Below, one piece after another: positions 1 through 6,375 of a stretch of DNA of 9,876 bases. The position numbers were made by a program, and so were the translations under genes. The notes below the pieces were generated by a model. The model made no database searches. It had not been told where the DNA came from and was given only the letters and a program-made list of their open reading frames with translations. Position 1 is the stretch's first letter. Each line of letters begins with the position of its first letter. Origin of the DNA: Dysgonamonadaceae bacterium (GTDB lineage: Bacteria > Bacteroidota > Bacteroidia > Bacteroidales > Azobacteroidaceae); assembly GCA_031284225.1 (NCBI GenBank), contig JAITAH010000060.1, positions 1 through 9,876 of the forward strand. The letters are read 5' to 3'.

Positions 1-252
1 TTAATTGCTTTGTATGGGGCTACGGCAGGAAAAGTGAGTTTGCTCAAAATTGAAGCAACAACTAATCAAGCTGTTTGTGCTGTAATGCCGTTTGCTAAAG
101 TTCACACATTATATCTAAACTTCTTTCTGTCTGATTTATATAAGTATCTTGTTAATGTCAGTTCCGGCTCTGCGAGAGACAATTTATCACAAGAACTTAT
201 TAGAAACTTGACTGTTACAGTTCCCGAATCAACTCAATTAGAAAATTTTATA
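1..252 (+). pseudogene. hsdS: Type I restriction-modification specificity subunit (HsdS), 3' fragment
   Basis: The reading frame is open from base 1, so the gene starts outside the window. Its 84 recognisable residues match the end of an HsdS target-recognition domain: LIALYGATAGKVS (residues 1-13, the family's YGATxGK motif), then TTNQAVCAV (20-28), a hydrophobic helix around YLNFFLSDLYKYL, then SSGSARDNLSQELIRNLTV (54-72) and the VPESTQLENFI segment (74-84) that normally leads into the central or distal helix. HsdS sets the DNA sequence recognised by the HsdM/HsdR complex. After residue 84 the frame stays open to 597, but the residues no longer look like HsdS, and they lie antisense to another coding remnant. 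The expected SAIDxKI-type helix is missing. I infer that the gene was cut near 252 by a rearrangement; a silent hsdS cassette or an assembly join are alternatives. Family call fairly secure, breakpoint approximate. Confidence 0.7.
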
Positions 253-253
253 A

Positions 254-286
254 GAGGAGGCTATCCGAATGTCAGGCAGTCTCCTC
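254..286 (-). terminator. Possible terminator for the minus-strand transcript
   Basis: An inverted repeat pairs 254-261 with 279-286: GAGGAGGC against GTCTCCTC. On the minus strand this gives six clean pairs, one C/A mismatch and one more pair, with a loop of about 17 nt. A weak A/T tract (TTATAAAATTTT) follows. It lies 3' of the stop codon of the T9SS-like remnant, where a terminator is expected. Read on the plus strand the stem is slightly better (a G-U pair replaces the mismatch), but no U-run follows. The stem is short and the loop long, so this is a weak call. Confidence 0.3.
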
Positions 287-314
287 CAATGCCCTGTACT
301 GTGGTCGGTCGTTT

Positions 315-614
315 TTATCTTCCGGAAACGACTTTCGCCACTCTGTCGCCGGCGGCAACGATAGAGATTCCGAAAACAGGTTCAGGCAAGAAAATGATTG
401 TTTTCCAGCTCCTTGCCACTCCGCTGAAAACGGTTTGTCCTATCACGGTAGAGATGCGGATTTTTTCTCCTGCCGCAAGCCCTGTTACCGTTAAAACGCC
501 TTTTGAAACAGCGGCTTTCAACGGACCGTCTGTCCTTTTCGGCGACAGGCTTCCGGTACTTCCGGCACGAACGCGCTTTAAAGTACAGCGTGTTTGAAAC
601 AAATTCTCAATAAT
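315..614 (-). pseudogene. Orphan T9SS-type C-terminal sorting domain remnant
   Basis: This open stretch directly follows the susD stop (TGA at 617-615) and ends in TAA at 317-315. A TTG at 602 could start a 95-residue product, but no ATG start or ribosome site is visible. The last 65 residues look like a type A T9SS C-terminal domain: VSKGVLTVTGL, then GEKIRISTVIGQTVFSG (the usual 'I.VY...G..V..G' strand), then LPEP, GISIVAAGDRVAKVV and a basic end SGR. Such domains occur only at the C-termini of secreted or surface proteins, where they direct export through the T9SS and are removed. Here there is no cargo, signal peptide or start, so I read it as the surviving 3' end of a gene once downstream of susD. 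The frame matches susD, but susD ends at its usual place, so this is probably not a susD extension. Family resemblance is by eye. Confidence 0.5.
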
Positions 615-2234
615 TCATGGCGCAAGTCCTTTGGCCAAAGGGTTGTAATCGGTTTCCAACAAAGGAATCACCCAGGTTTGTTTATTTTTTTCTTCCGGGC
701 CAAAATTTCCTTCGCAGGAAGCCAGAAAATTACCGCCTTGCGCAAACGATTTGTGTACGATCCGGTCGCCCCAACGTTTCGTCATGAACCAGTCGAAACC
801 TTCGCCCCAAAGCTCGATTTGAGACATAAACTTAATTTCGTTAAACAAATCTTCGCCGGTTTTTGTACAGGCGTAAGCAGGATCCCGCTGGGAATCTTTT
901 GTTAATTCAACCAGCAACTGTTGCGCACGGGTTTCATTGCCCGACAGGTATTGGGCTTCCGCTTCAATCAAATACATTTCGGAGGAACGAAAATGATTCA
1001 GATAACCAATTCCCGGCATTTCGTTGCAAGCGATCTTAAATTGCATATACGTCCATATTTTCTGAGTGGGAGTAAGTTTGGGGAAGCGGGCATGAGCTTG
1101 ATCAATTAACCCCTGACCTCTACTGTCGCTTCTAACCCCCTTCAATACCTCTCCATTGAGAGGATCGAAGGCGGTAGAAGGATAACCGGCAGGATCCAGG
1201 AATAAACCTTTACGAATATCTGTCGCCGGAATTTTTTCATAATAATCTTTTACGATTCGCTTACAACCGCCGGATGTTGACGCCGTCGAATAGCCATTGT
1301 ATGCGATATACGAATGATAAGCATACCAGGATTGATGTTGTTCCGTATTGCTGTAACTACCCCAAATCCATTCCCGATTCGGATTGCAAAAGCCGGATTG
1401 ATATTCGGCAACGGTCATCAACGGATAGCCGATACGCGCACTTACAGACATTTTGATGGCTGTTTTGTAATCCAATCTGTTGATGGCTGCCCGAGCGTAT
1501 GTGGCATAAGCCACATTGATATTCGGCGTCCAATAATCGTCGGTTGCCCTTGTCCATCCGGACGCTTGAAACAAACGGATAGCTTCATCCAGGTCGCTAT
1601 AGATTTGCTTGTAAGTATCTGCCATAGTGGATAAAGGAATCGGTTCGGCAGTCGGTTTCAAGCGCAACACGATACCGGGCGTAGCGCCGTTATTGGAATC
1701 CGTCCACCGGTATCCGTACAGTTGTACCAGCATCGTGAAAGCGTATGCGCGATAAGTAAGCGCCTGCGCTTTAATCCGCTGCTTTTCGGCTTCCGGGCCA
1801 AGGGCGGCGTCAATATTCGCCAGAATACTATTCGCATTACTCACTAATTGATAATAATATCGCCAGGGAAACGAAGTATAGTCCGAAGCGGAATTTTCGT
1901 GATAACTTCCGGAAGCGACATTCACGCCAATTCCATAATTACTGGTTCCGGAAGCAGTAACCGTATTTCCCGGATAAATGCCATACGCCAACTTAATGGA
2001 ACCCTCTCCGCCGCCATATTGTTGCGGATATTCTGTGTTGCGCACCATAATTTTCGCTAAGCCATTGACAGCCATAGCGGCATTTTCCGTTGTTTCAAAC
2101 ACCGTAGCAATCGATGTGTCTTTGGTAGGCGCGGTATCCAGATAATCGCTCGAACATCCCGAAACATTAACAAGTAACAGTATCGAGATCGTATAATTTA
2201 ATAGCTGTTTCATAATTTTATTTTTTATATTCAT
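615..2234 (-). CDS. SusD/RagB-family outer-membrane nutrient-binding lipoprotein
   Basis: This is a 539-residue SusD-like protein, the surface lid that captures ligand for the SusC channel. A signal peptide ends in a lipobox with Cys27 (VNVSGC-SSD). The TPR-like helical core is recognisable from YRAYAFTMLVQLYGY (161-175). Other typical segments are HFRSSEMYLIEAEAQYL (414-430), LWGEGFDWFMTKRWG (475-489) and the closing TWVIPLLETDYNP (520-531), which matches the usual WPIPxxEIDxNP ending. The first ATG (2234) overlaps the susC stop as TAATG, implying translational coupling. A second ATG at 2213 (Met8), preceded by an A-rich run, gives an equally good signal peptide (532 residues). The ligand cannot be read from the sequence, and no glycoside hydrolase, sulfatase or peptidase lies nearby. 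The family call is secure; calling the substrate starch or any other glycan would be unsupported. Confidence 0.95.
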   Translation of the reverse strand: MNIKNKIMKQLLNYTISILLLVNVSGCSSDYLDTAPTKDTSIATVFETTENAAMAVNGLAKIMVRNTEYPQQYGGGEGSIKLAYGIYPGNTVTASGTSNYGIGVNVASGSYHENSASDYTSFPWRYYYQLVSNANSILANIDAALGPEAEKQRIKAQALTYRAYAFTMLVQLYGYRWTDSNNGATPGIVLRLKPTAEPIPLSTMADTYKQIYSDLDEAIRLFQASGWTRATDDYWTPNINVAYATYARAAINRLDYKTAIKMSVSARIGYPLMTVAEYQSGFCNPNREWIWGSYSNTEQHQSWYAYHSYIAYNGYSTASTSGGCKRIVKDYYEKIPATDIRKGLFLDPAGYPSTAFDPLNGEVLKGVRSDSRGQGLIDQAHARFPKLTPTQKIWTYMQFKIACNEMPGIGYLNHFRSSEMYLIEAEAQYLSGNETRAQQLLVELTKDSQRDPAYACTKTGEDLFNEIKFMSQIELWGEGFDWFMTKRWGDRIVHKSFAQGGNFLASCEGNFGPEEKNKQTWVIPLLETDYNPLAKGLAP

Positions 2235-5200
2235 TAAAAATCCACTTTGATACCCATGGAAATGACGCGGGGCGCAGAAGCCTGATTGGCAATTTCGCCA
2301 TTAAAAGACATTTGCGAGTTCAATCCTTTGCGGGCGGAAAACAAATGCAAATTTTCTGCGGTAAGATTTACCCGGACAGCCGACAAATCCAAGCTTTGAA
2401 TCCAGTTTTTCGGTAAAGAATAGCTCAAATTGATATTCTTAAACATCAAATAAGAACCGTTGATCAGCCATCGGTTAGATACGGCATTGTTATCTGAACT
2501 GTAAGTAGGATCTAAAATAGGAGTAGCGTTCCGATCGATCCGGTTGGGAGAATCGGCCGTCATTTCTGCCGGAACACCATTCCACGATTTCAAAACATCT
2601 TTGTGGAATGCGGTGGGAAGCGAACCTCCCATTTGCATCAAGTCCCGATAGGGATCGTCCATCACTTTGTTGCCCAAACCATAAGAGAACAGAACGCTCA
2701 AAGTGATTCCGTTATAATTGGCTCCGGTAGAAAAAGTACCCGTGAGTTTCGGGATGGCCGATCCTGAAAAATCCCGTCTGGCATAAGTCGTTTTATACAC
2801 ATAGTCCACGCCATTGATATTGATCGTATTATCAGCCGGAACAAGCGTTCTGGTTTCTCCGGCAGGCGCCGGCGCTCCGTTGGGATCCGCTACGTAGTAA
2901 TCGTCTGCATTCAATTCATAGAGCGATCGACCGGTCATTTGATCGATTCCAACATATTGATAGGTCCAGAAATCATAAATACCATGACCTTCGGTGTATT
3001 TTTTGTTGCCGGCGATAATCCCTTTTTCCCTGTTTTCTTCCGGCAATATCAGAATTTTATTTTTCAGCATTGTCGCATTCAATTCCGCCTGCCAGACAAA
3101 ATCTTTCGTACGTATAATATCTGCGCTAAGATTCAATTCGACGCCCCGGTTGGAGGCGCTGCCTATGTTTTTGGTAACGACCGGCGATTTGCTATCGTAA
3201 GCGCCCGCCGATTGAGGCAAAAGAACATTGAACAATAAATCGCGCGAACGTTTGTCAAAATATTCCACAGAAAAATTAAGACGGTCAAACACACGTCCAT
3301 CCAAGGCAAGACCGAACGAAGTAGAGGCTTCCCACTTGATGTCCAACGCTTCCAATTGCGATTTGATTAAAGCGCCATGCATCGCATTTTGCGAGAGATT
3401 GTATAATGCCATGTAGCCATACATGCCTACGCTTGCATCATTTCCGGTTTCGCCGTAATTCGCCCGAAGTTTCAGATAGTTTACCGGATCGATTCCGTCC
3501 ATGAACGCTTCTTTTGCAATGTTCCATGCGGCGCCTACCGAATAGAAATTCCCCCAGCGATTACGCTTATCAAAACGGGAAGAACCATCCCGGCGGAAAG
3601 AACCGTCCAAAAAATATTTTTCATCGTAATTCAATTGTACGCGGGACAAATACGACTCGGTACGCCGGTTGTCTTCATAACCATTCAAGGAAGTCATCGT
3701 GGTGAAATTGACCATATAAGGCAGTCCGGCAAAGATTTCGTCCGTTTTTCCTCCCGAAGAAGAGACGTCATTATAGGAAAAGTTTTCATGAGCCGCTAAA
3801 ACATCCAAATTATAATGATCGTTAATCGTTTTGTTGTAAGTCAACTGTTGCAAAAACGTATAGCTCTTGTACCTGTTGTCCGAAAAACTGATACGACCGT
3901 TCAAGGAAAAAGCGTCTCCAATCAAAGCGTTTTCGTAGGTATCGCCTTCATTGACTTGGGTATCCAAATTGCCCGATACTTTCAGTTTGAAATCATTTAA
4001 GAAACTTATTTCAGCAAACAGATTTCCCACCATTGTTTTGCGCGCAACATTTCTGGAGTTCAATTGATTTTCCCAAATAGTATGTCGATTCGGCAGTTGC
4101 GGACGGCCATTTTCAACGCCGTTATCATATTTTTTATTACCGGCCTCATCTAAAATATATTCCCCGGTAGTCATATCATGCAAATGTACCGGATAAATAG
4201 GAGGGATATTACGCGCATGATGGAACAAGCTGGTATAGCCGCTCCCGCTTTGCACCATATTCAACTTTTCCTGATTCGTTGCCGCAATATTGAAGCCCAT
4301 TTTAAACCATTTAACGGGAATCAGATTGATTTTGGCGCGTCCGCTAAAACGCTTAAAATCAGCGTCCGGAGTATAACCTTGTTGATCCAGATAGCCTGCA
4401 GAAAAATAATAATCCGATTTAGCGCCGATTCTCCCGTCGCCGGACACAATATATTCCTGACGACGCCCATTGCGGGTACCCGCCTCGAACCAATCCAAAT
4501 CGTCTCTAAAACCCTCTCTGACTTGTCCCGTCAATTTTCCGTTAGCGTCAAAAAGTTGATTATCAGGCCGGTCGTAAATATTATATTTGAGATAATTAGG
4601 AATAAGATTTGCATTGGCCAAGGCATTGGCTTCTTCTACCGTTTTTTTCTGGGACGATATGAATTGGTTTCTATAGCCCATCCATGTGGCTTCCATCCAC
4701 GGATCGACGCCTAAGCGTTCATAATCAGGGATATTCCGTTGCTCAAGTCCTTGATTCATTACCAAAGAAATGTGCGGTTTTTCGCTGGATCCCTTTTTCG
4801 TAGTAATAATAATGACTCCATTGGCGGCACGGTTACCATAAATGGCGGCCGAAGAAGCATCTTTCAACACCGACACTTCCGCGATATCCTGCGAATTGAC
4901 GTCGGTAATATTTCCCTCATACACAAAGCCGTCCACCACATACAAAGGCGAATTACTTCCGTTTACAGAACCGAATCCCCGGATACGAACCGATGGCGAC
5001 GACCCCGGTTGACCGGTTTCGCTTTGCACCATAATCCCCATCTTTCCTTCCAATAACGCAGTAACGCTGGTAACAGGCCGTTGCTCGATTTCCTTGAGAT
5101 TAAGGGAAGTTACAGCGCCTGTCAAGGCATTTCTTTTCTGCGTGCCATAGGCCACAGAAACGACCACTTCTTCCAGTTCATTAGTTGAAGCCGTCATCTT

Positions 5201-5545
5201 AATGTACATGGCTCCCGCTGTAATAGGAACTTTCAAATCGTTCATACCCAAATATTTCAACTCTAATTGAGTGGCCGACTTAGGAACGGACAAGCTGAAT
5301 TTGCCGTCCAAATCCGTCATTCCTCCCAAATTGACGCCGACAACAGAAACGGTTACCCCTATCAACGGTTCATCGTTCTCGTCAACAACAGTTCCCGTTA
5401 CTTTCATTTCCTGAGAATAAAGCGTTCCAAATGAAAAAAAGAACATTAAAACCAGCAAACATTTCGCTTTTGGCATCCCTTTTTTTCTCAATAAAAAGCT
5501 TTGTAGCGGATTACATACCCCTTTTAAACATTTAAGTTTTTTCAT
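2234..5545 (-). CDS. SusC/RagA-family TonB-dependent outer-membrane transporter
   Basis: This 1103-residue protein is a TonB-powered 22-strand barrel that imports the ligand captured by SusD. A signal peptide lies at about 24-45 (CLLVLMFFFSFGTLYSQ). A carboxypeptidase-regulatory-like domain follows (about 48-118, GTVVDENDEPLIGVTVSV). Next are a TonB-box-like segment NELEEVVV (122-129) and a plug domain with SPLYVVDGF (199-207) and the SusC signature LKDASSAAIYGNRAANGVII (227-246). The barrel ends in an aromatic residue (ISMGIKVDF), the usual Bam recognition signal. The annotated start (5545) leaves 23 residues before the hydrophobic stretch. Met24 (5476), just after an AAAGGG run, would give a conventional short signal peptide; long N-termini are common in this family, so both remain possible. 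The frame is intact. It is first in an operon with the SusD gene, with a promoter region and long leader upstream. The substrate is unknown. Confidence 0.96.
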   Translation of the reverse strand: MKKLKCLKGVCNPLQSFLLRKKGMPKAKCLLVLMFFFSFGTLYSQEMKVTGTVVDENDEPLIGVTVSVVGVNLGGMTDLDGKFSLSVPKSATQLELKYLGMNDLKVPITAGAMYIKMTASTNELEEVVVSVAYGTQKRNALTGAVTSLNLKEIEQRPVTSVTALLEGKMGIMVQSETGQPGSSPSVRIRGFGSVNGSNSPLYVVDGFVYEGNITDVNSQDIAEVSVLKDASSAAIYGNRAANGVIIITTKKGSSEKPHISLVMNQGLEQRNIPDYERLGVDPWMEATWMGYRNQFISSQKKTVEEANALANANLIPNYLKYNIYDRPDNQLFDANGKLTGQVREGFRDDLDWFEAGTRNGRRQEYIVSGDGRIGAKSDYYFSAGYLDQQGYTPDADFKRFSGRAKINLIPVKWFKMGFNIAATNQEKLNMVQSGSGYTSLFHHARNIPPIYPVHLHDMTTGEYILDEAGNKKYDNGVENGRPQLPNRHTIWENQLNSRNVARKTMVGNLFAEISFLNDFKLKVSGNLDTQVNEGDTYENALIGDAFSLNGRISFSDNRYKSYTFLQQLTYNKTINDHYNLDVLAAHENFSYNDVSSSGGKTDEIFAGLPYMVNFTTMTSLNGYEDNRRTESYLSRVQLNYDEKYFLDGSFRRDGSSRFDKRNRWGNFYSVGAAWNIAKEAFMDGIDPVNYLKLRANYGETGNDASVGMYGYMALYNLSQNAMHGALIKSQLEALDIKWEASTSFGLALDGRVFDRLNFSVEYFDKRSRDLLFNVLLPQSAGAYDSKSPVVTKNIGSASNRGVELNLSADIIRTKDFVWQAELNATMLKNKILILPEENREKGIIAGNKKYTEGHGIYDFWTYQYVGIDQMTGRSLYELNADDYYVADPNGAPAPAGETRTLVPADNTININGVDYVYKTTYARRDFSGSAIPKLTGTFSTGANYNGITLSVLFSYGLGNKVMDDPYRDLMQMGGSLPTAFHKDVLKSWNGVPAEMTADSPNRIDRNATPILDPTYSSDNNAVSNRWLINGSYLMFKNINLSYSLPKNWIQSLDLSAVRVNLTAENLHLFSARKGLNSQMSFNGEIANQASAPRVISMGIKVDF

Positions 5546-5605
5546 ACGTGAATAATTTGTTTTTTTAAAGGTCGTATAAAATCGGCGCTTTTTGAATCCG
5601 ATCGA

Positions 5606-5622
5606 AACTGACGTTTTCAGTT
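5606..5622 (-). promoter_or_regulatory. Small hairpin in the susC leader
   Basis: AACTGA (5606-5611) and TCAGTT (5617-5622) are perfect inverted repeats around a 5-nt loop. They lie about 60 nt before the susC ATG on the transcribed leader. No U-run follows on the minus strand, so this is not a classical terminator. A role in mRNA stability or translation control is only a guess. Confidence 0.25.
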
Positions 5623-5724
5623 AGTTGGATGATTTTTAATCATACCGGTTTTATACATTTATTTTTAATTAATAGCGTTTTATTTTTCATACCTCTTTTT
5701 AACAGAAATTTTTCAATCTGTCAA

Positions 5725-5880
5725 TCAACGAATCTCAAGGGTAGGCGGATGGGTAGGCGGCTTGGATAATATATCTTTTAAGAACAAACATAGGTAGATA
5801 TTCCTGTGAAAAGCGTTTTGCTTCCATTTGATAAAGAAATAATTACCTTTTTTTTCATCTATCTGAAATCCACAATTCAT
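5725..5880 (-). CDS. Possible 51-codon leader ORF upstream of susC
   Basis: The ORF starts at ATG 5880 and stops at TGA 5727-5725. It lies about 40 nt downstream of the best minus-strand promoter in the region and ends 179 nt before susC. The predicted product begins MNCGFQIDEKK, has a hydrophobic or aromatic middle (NIYLCLFLKDIL) and ends in a proline/threonine-rich KPPTHPPTL that comes from the tandem DNA repeat. No signal peptide, family motif or clear ribosome site is seen. I recognise no family. It may be a true small protein, a regulatory leader peptide, or an accidental frame across a DNA regulatory repeat; the last is at least as likely. Confidence 0.25.
   Translation of the reverse strand: MNCGFQIDEKKGNYFFIKWKQNAFHRNIYLCLFLKDILSKPPTHPPTLEIR
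5739..5760 (-). repeat. Tandem direct repeat in the susC leader
   Basis: GGGTAGGCGG occurs twice on the plus strand, at 5739-5748 and 5751-5760, separated by AT (period 12 bp). Read toward susC it is CCGCCTACCC twice. It is strikingly G/C-rich within an A/T-rich intergenic region. It lies upstream of the susC ATG and downstream of both promoter candidates. It could be a protein-binding site or an RNA element; the sequence alone does not decide. Confidence 0.75.
5785..5792 (-). promoter_or_regulatory. Second candidate -7 box for susC
   Basis: On the minus strand this reads TATGTTTG, followed by T, a full match to the Bacteroidetes -7 consensus TAnnTTTG. No TTTG -33 element is found 19-21 nt upstream; the nearest is a TTTT run 16 nt away. 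It would give a leader of about 235 nt. It is weaker than the 5927-5957 candidate. Confidence 0.35.
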
Positions 5881-5926
5881 ATTGTAAATACGTCTTCTAT
5901 TTAAACTTTATAATTTTATTCCGGCA

Positions 5927-5957
5927 CAAATGTAAATAATAAAACAAAACGAACAAA
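5927..5957 (-). promoter_or_regulatory. Bacteroidetes-type promoter for the susC-susD unit
   Basis: On the minus strand TTTG (5957-5954) is followed by exactly 19 nt and then TACATTTG (5934-5927). This fits both halves of the Bacteroidetes housekeeping promoter, -33 TTTG and -7 TAnnTTTG, with accepted spacing. Transcription would start near 5920 and give a leader of about 375 nt before susC that includes the short ORF and the tandem repeat. Start site inferred. Confidence 0.5.
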
Positions 5958-5975
5958 TTTTTTTATAAAAAATTT
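5955..5975. repeat. A/T-only perfect inverted repeat
   Basis: AAATTTTTT (5955-5963) and AAAAAATTT (5967-5975) are exact reverse complements around the 3-nt centre TAT. The element overlaps the -33 box of the minus-strand promoter, so it could affect promoter melting or bind an A/T-specific protein. Low-complexity A/T sequence forms such palindromes easily. Confidence 0.5.
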
Positions 5976-6001
5976 ATATAATATCGGTGCTTTATGGATA
6001 A

Positions 6002-6037
6002 TGGAATGTTCTCCATTCCAATAAAAGATTATCTTTT
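6002..6037. repeat. Two adjacent palindromes in the divergent intergenic region
   Basis: TGGAATG (6002-6008) pairs with CATTCCA (6014-6020) around a 5-nt loop. Two bases later AAAAGAT (6023-6029) pairs with ATCTTTT (6031-6037) around a single T. Both are perfect. They lie between the two divergent promoter regions and could be operator half-sites or a remnant terminator. No gene ends here, so a terminator role has no obvious target. Confidence 0.5.
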
Positions 6038-6196
6038 GTAAACTCACTTTTAAGTCCCTCGTCAAAATAAGTTTTCGGAATTATCCCTAAGGTTTTTTCC
6101 TCAATTATTTACTAAAAACCATCCCAGATATAAGAACATTCTTTATTTTTGTCCCTGAATTAAAAAGAGTATCGTTCTACAAAAACACAGCTACCA

Positions 6197-6204
6197 TACG
6201 TTTG
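6197..6204 (+). promoter_or_regulatory. Distal -7-like box upstream of the M48 gene
   Basis: TACGTTTG matches TAnnTTTG. There is no TTTG at the expected -33 spacing. It is followed by AAAGGAGATAT, a ribosome-site-like sequence that leads only to a four-codon frame. If used, the M48 leader would be about 165 nt. Weak candidate. Confidence 0.2.
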
Positions 6205-6339
6205 AAAGGAGATATATTGGCTAAAAAGTAGGCGCTTTTATACAAAGTCAAATTCAAATCAATATAATCGCAAGAAAAATTTTAATGTAAGTTGCTATGG
6301 ATACCCCCGGACAAAAGATGGTAATTGATAAAAATTTAA

Positions 6340-6347
6340 TACTTTTG
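6340..6347 (+). promoter_or_regulatory. Promoter -7 box for the M48-lgt-cinA cluster
   Basis: TACTTTTG is a full match to the Bacteroidetes -7 consensus TAnnTTTG and lies 28 nt before the M48 ATG. This leaves a short A/T-rich leader, as is usual in the phylum. A TTTG -33 element at 19-21 nt is not seen, so the assignment rests on the -7 box and its position. Confidence 0.5.
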
Positions 6348-6375
6348 TAGCGTTAAATAATTTATACAAGATAAT

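Larger units (their letters stand above)
5546..6375. other. 830-bp divergent intergenic region between susC and the M48 gene
   Basis: This A/T-rich region has no convincing long gene. It holds two minus-strand promoter candidates for susC (5927-5957 and 5785-5792), a short leader ORF (5725-5880) and a tandem 12-bp repeat (5739-5760). It also holds three compact palindromes (5955-5975, 6002-6020, 6023-6037) and plus-strand -7 boxes before the M48 gene (6197-6204, 6340-6347). A looser stem pairs GGTTTTT (6091-6097) with AAAAACC (6114-6120). A hairpin AACTGA/TCAGTT (5606-5622) sits about 60 nt before the susC start. No anti-sigma/sigma pair or other regulator gene is present. Confidence 0.7.

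Noticed and set aside
10..597. A single 195-residue plus-strand gene
   Set aside because: Only the first 81 or so residues resemble HsdS. The rest is the antisense of a T9SS-like tail and has no coding character of its own.
615..617. Recoded TGA giving a SusD-CTD fusion protein
   Set aside because: SusD ends at the position normal for the family (WVIPLLETDYNP then a short tail). Being in the same frame has a one-in-three chance, and other genes in the window also use TGA as a normal stop (lgt, the 59-codon gene).
4178..4714. 178-residue plus-strand ORF inside susC
   Set aside because: It is antisense to well-conserved SusC barrel sequence and has no recognisable domain or start context, so it is a shadow frame.
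5994..6041. 15-codon plus-strand frame across the palindromes
   Set aside because: Too short, with no ribosome site or promoter context; the palindromes explain the sequence better.
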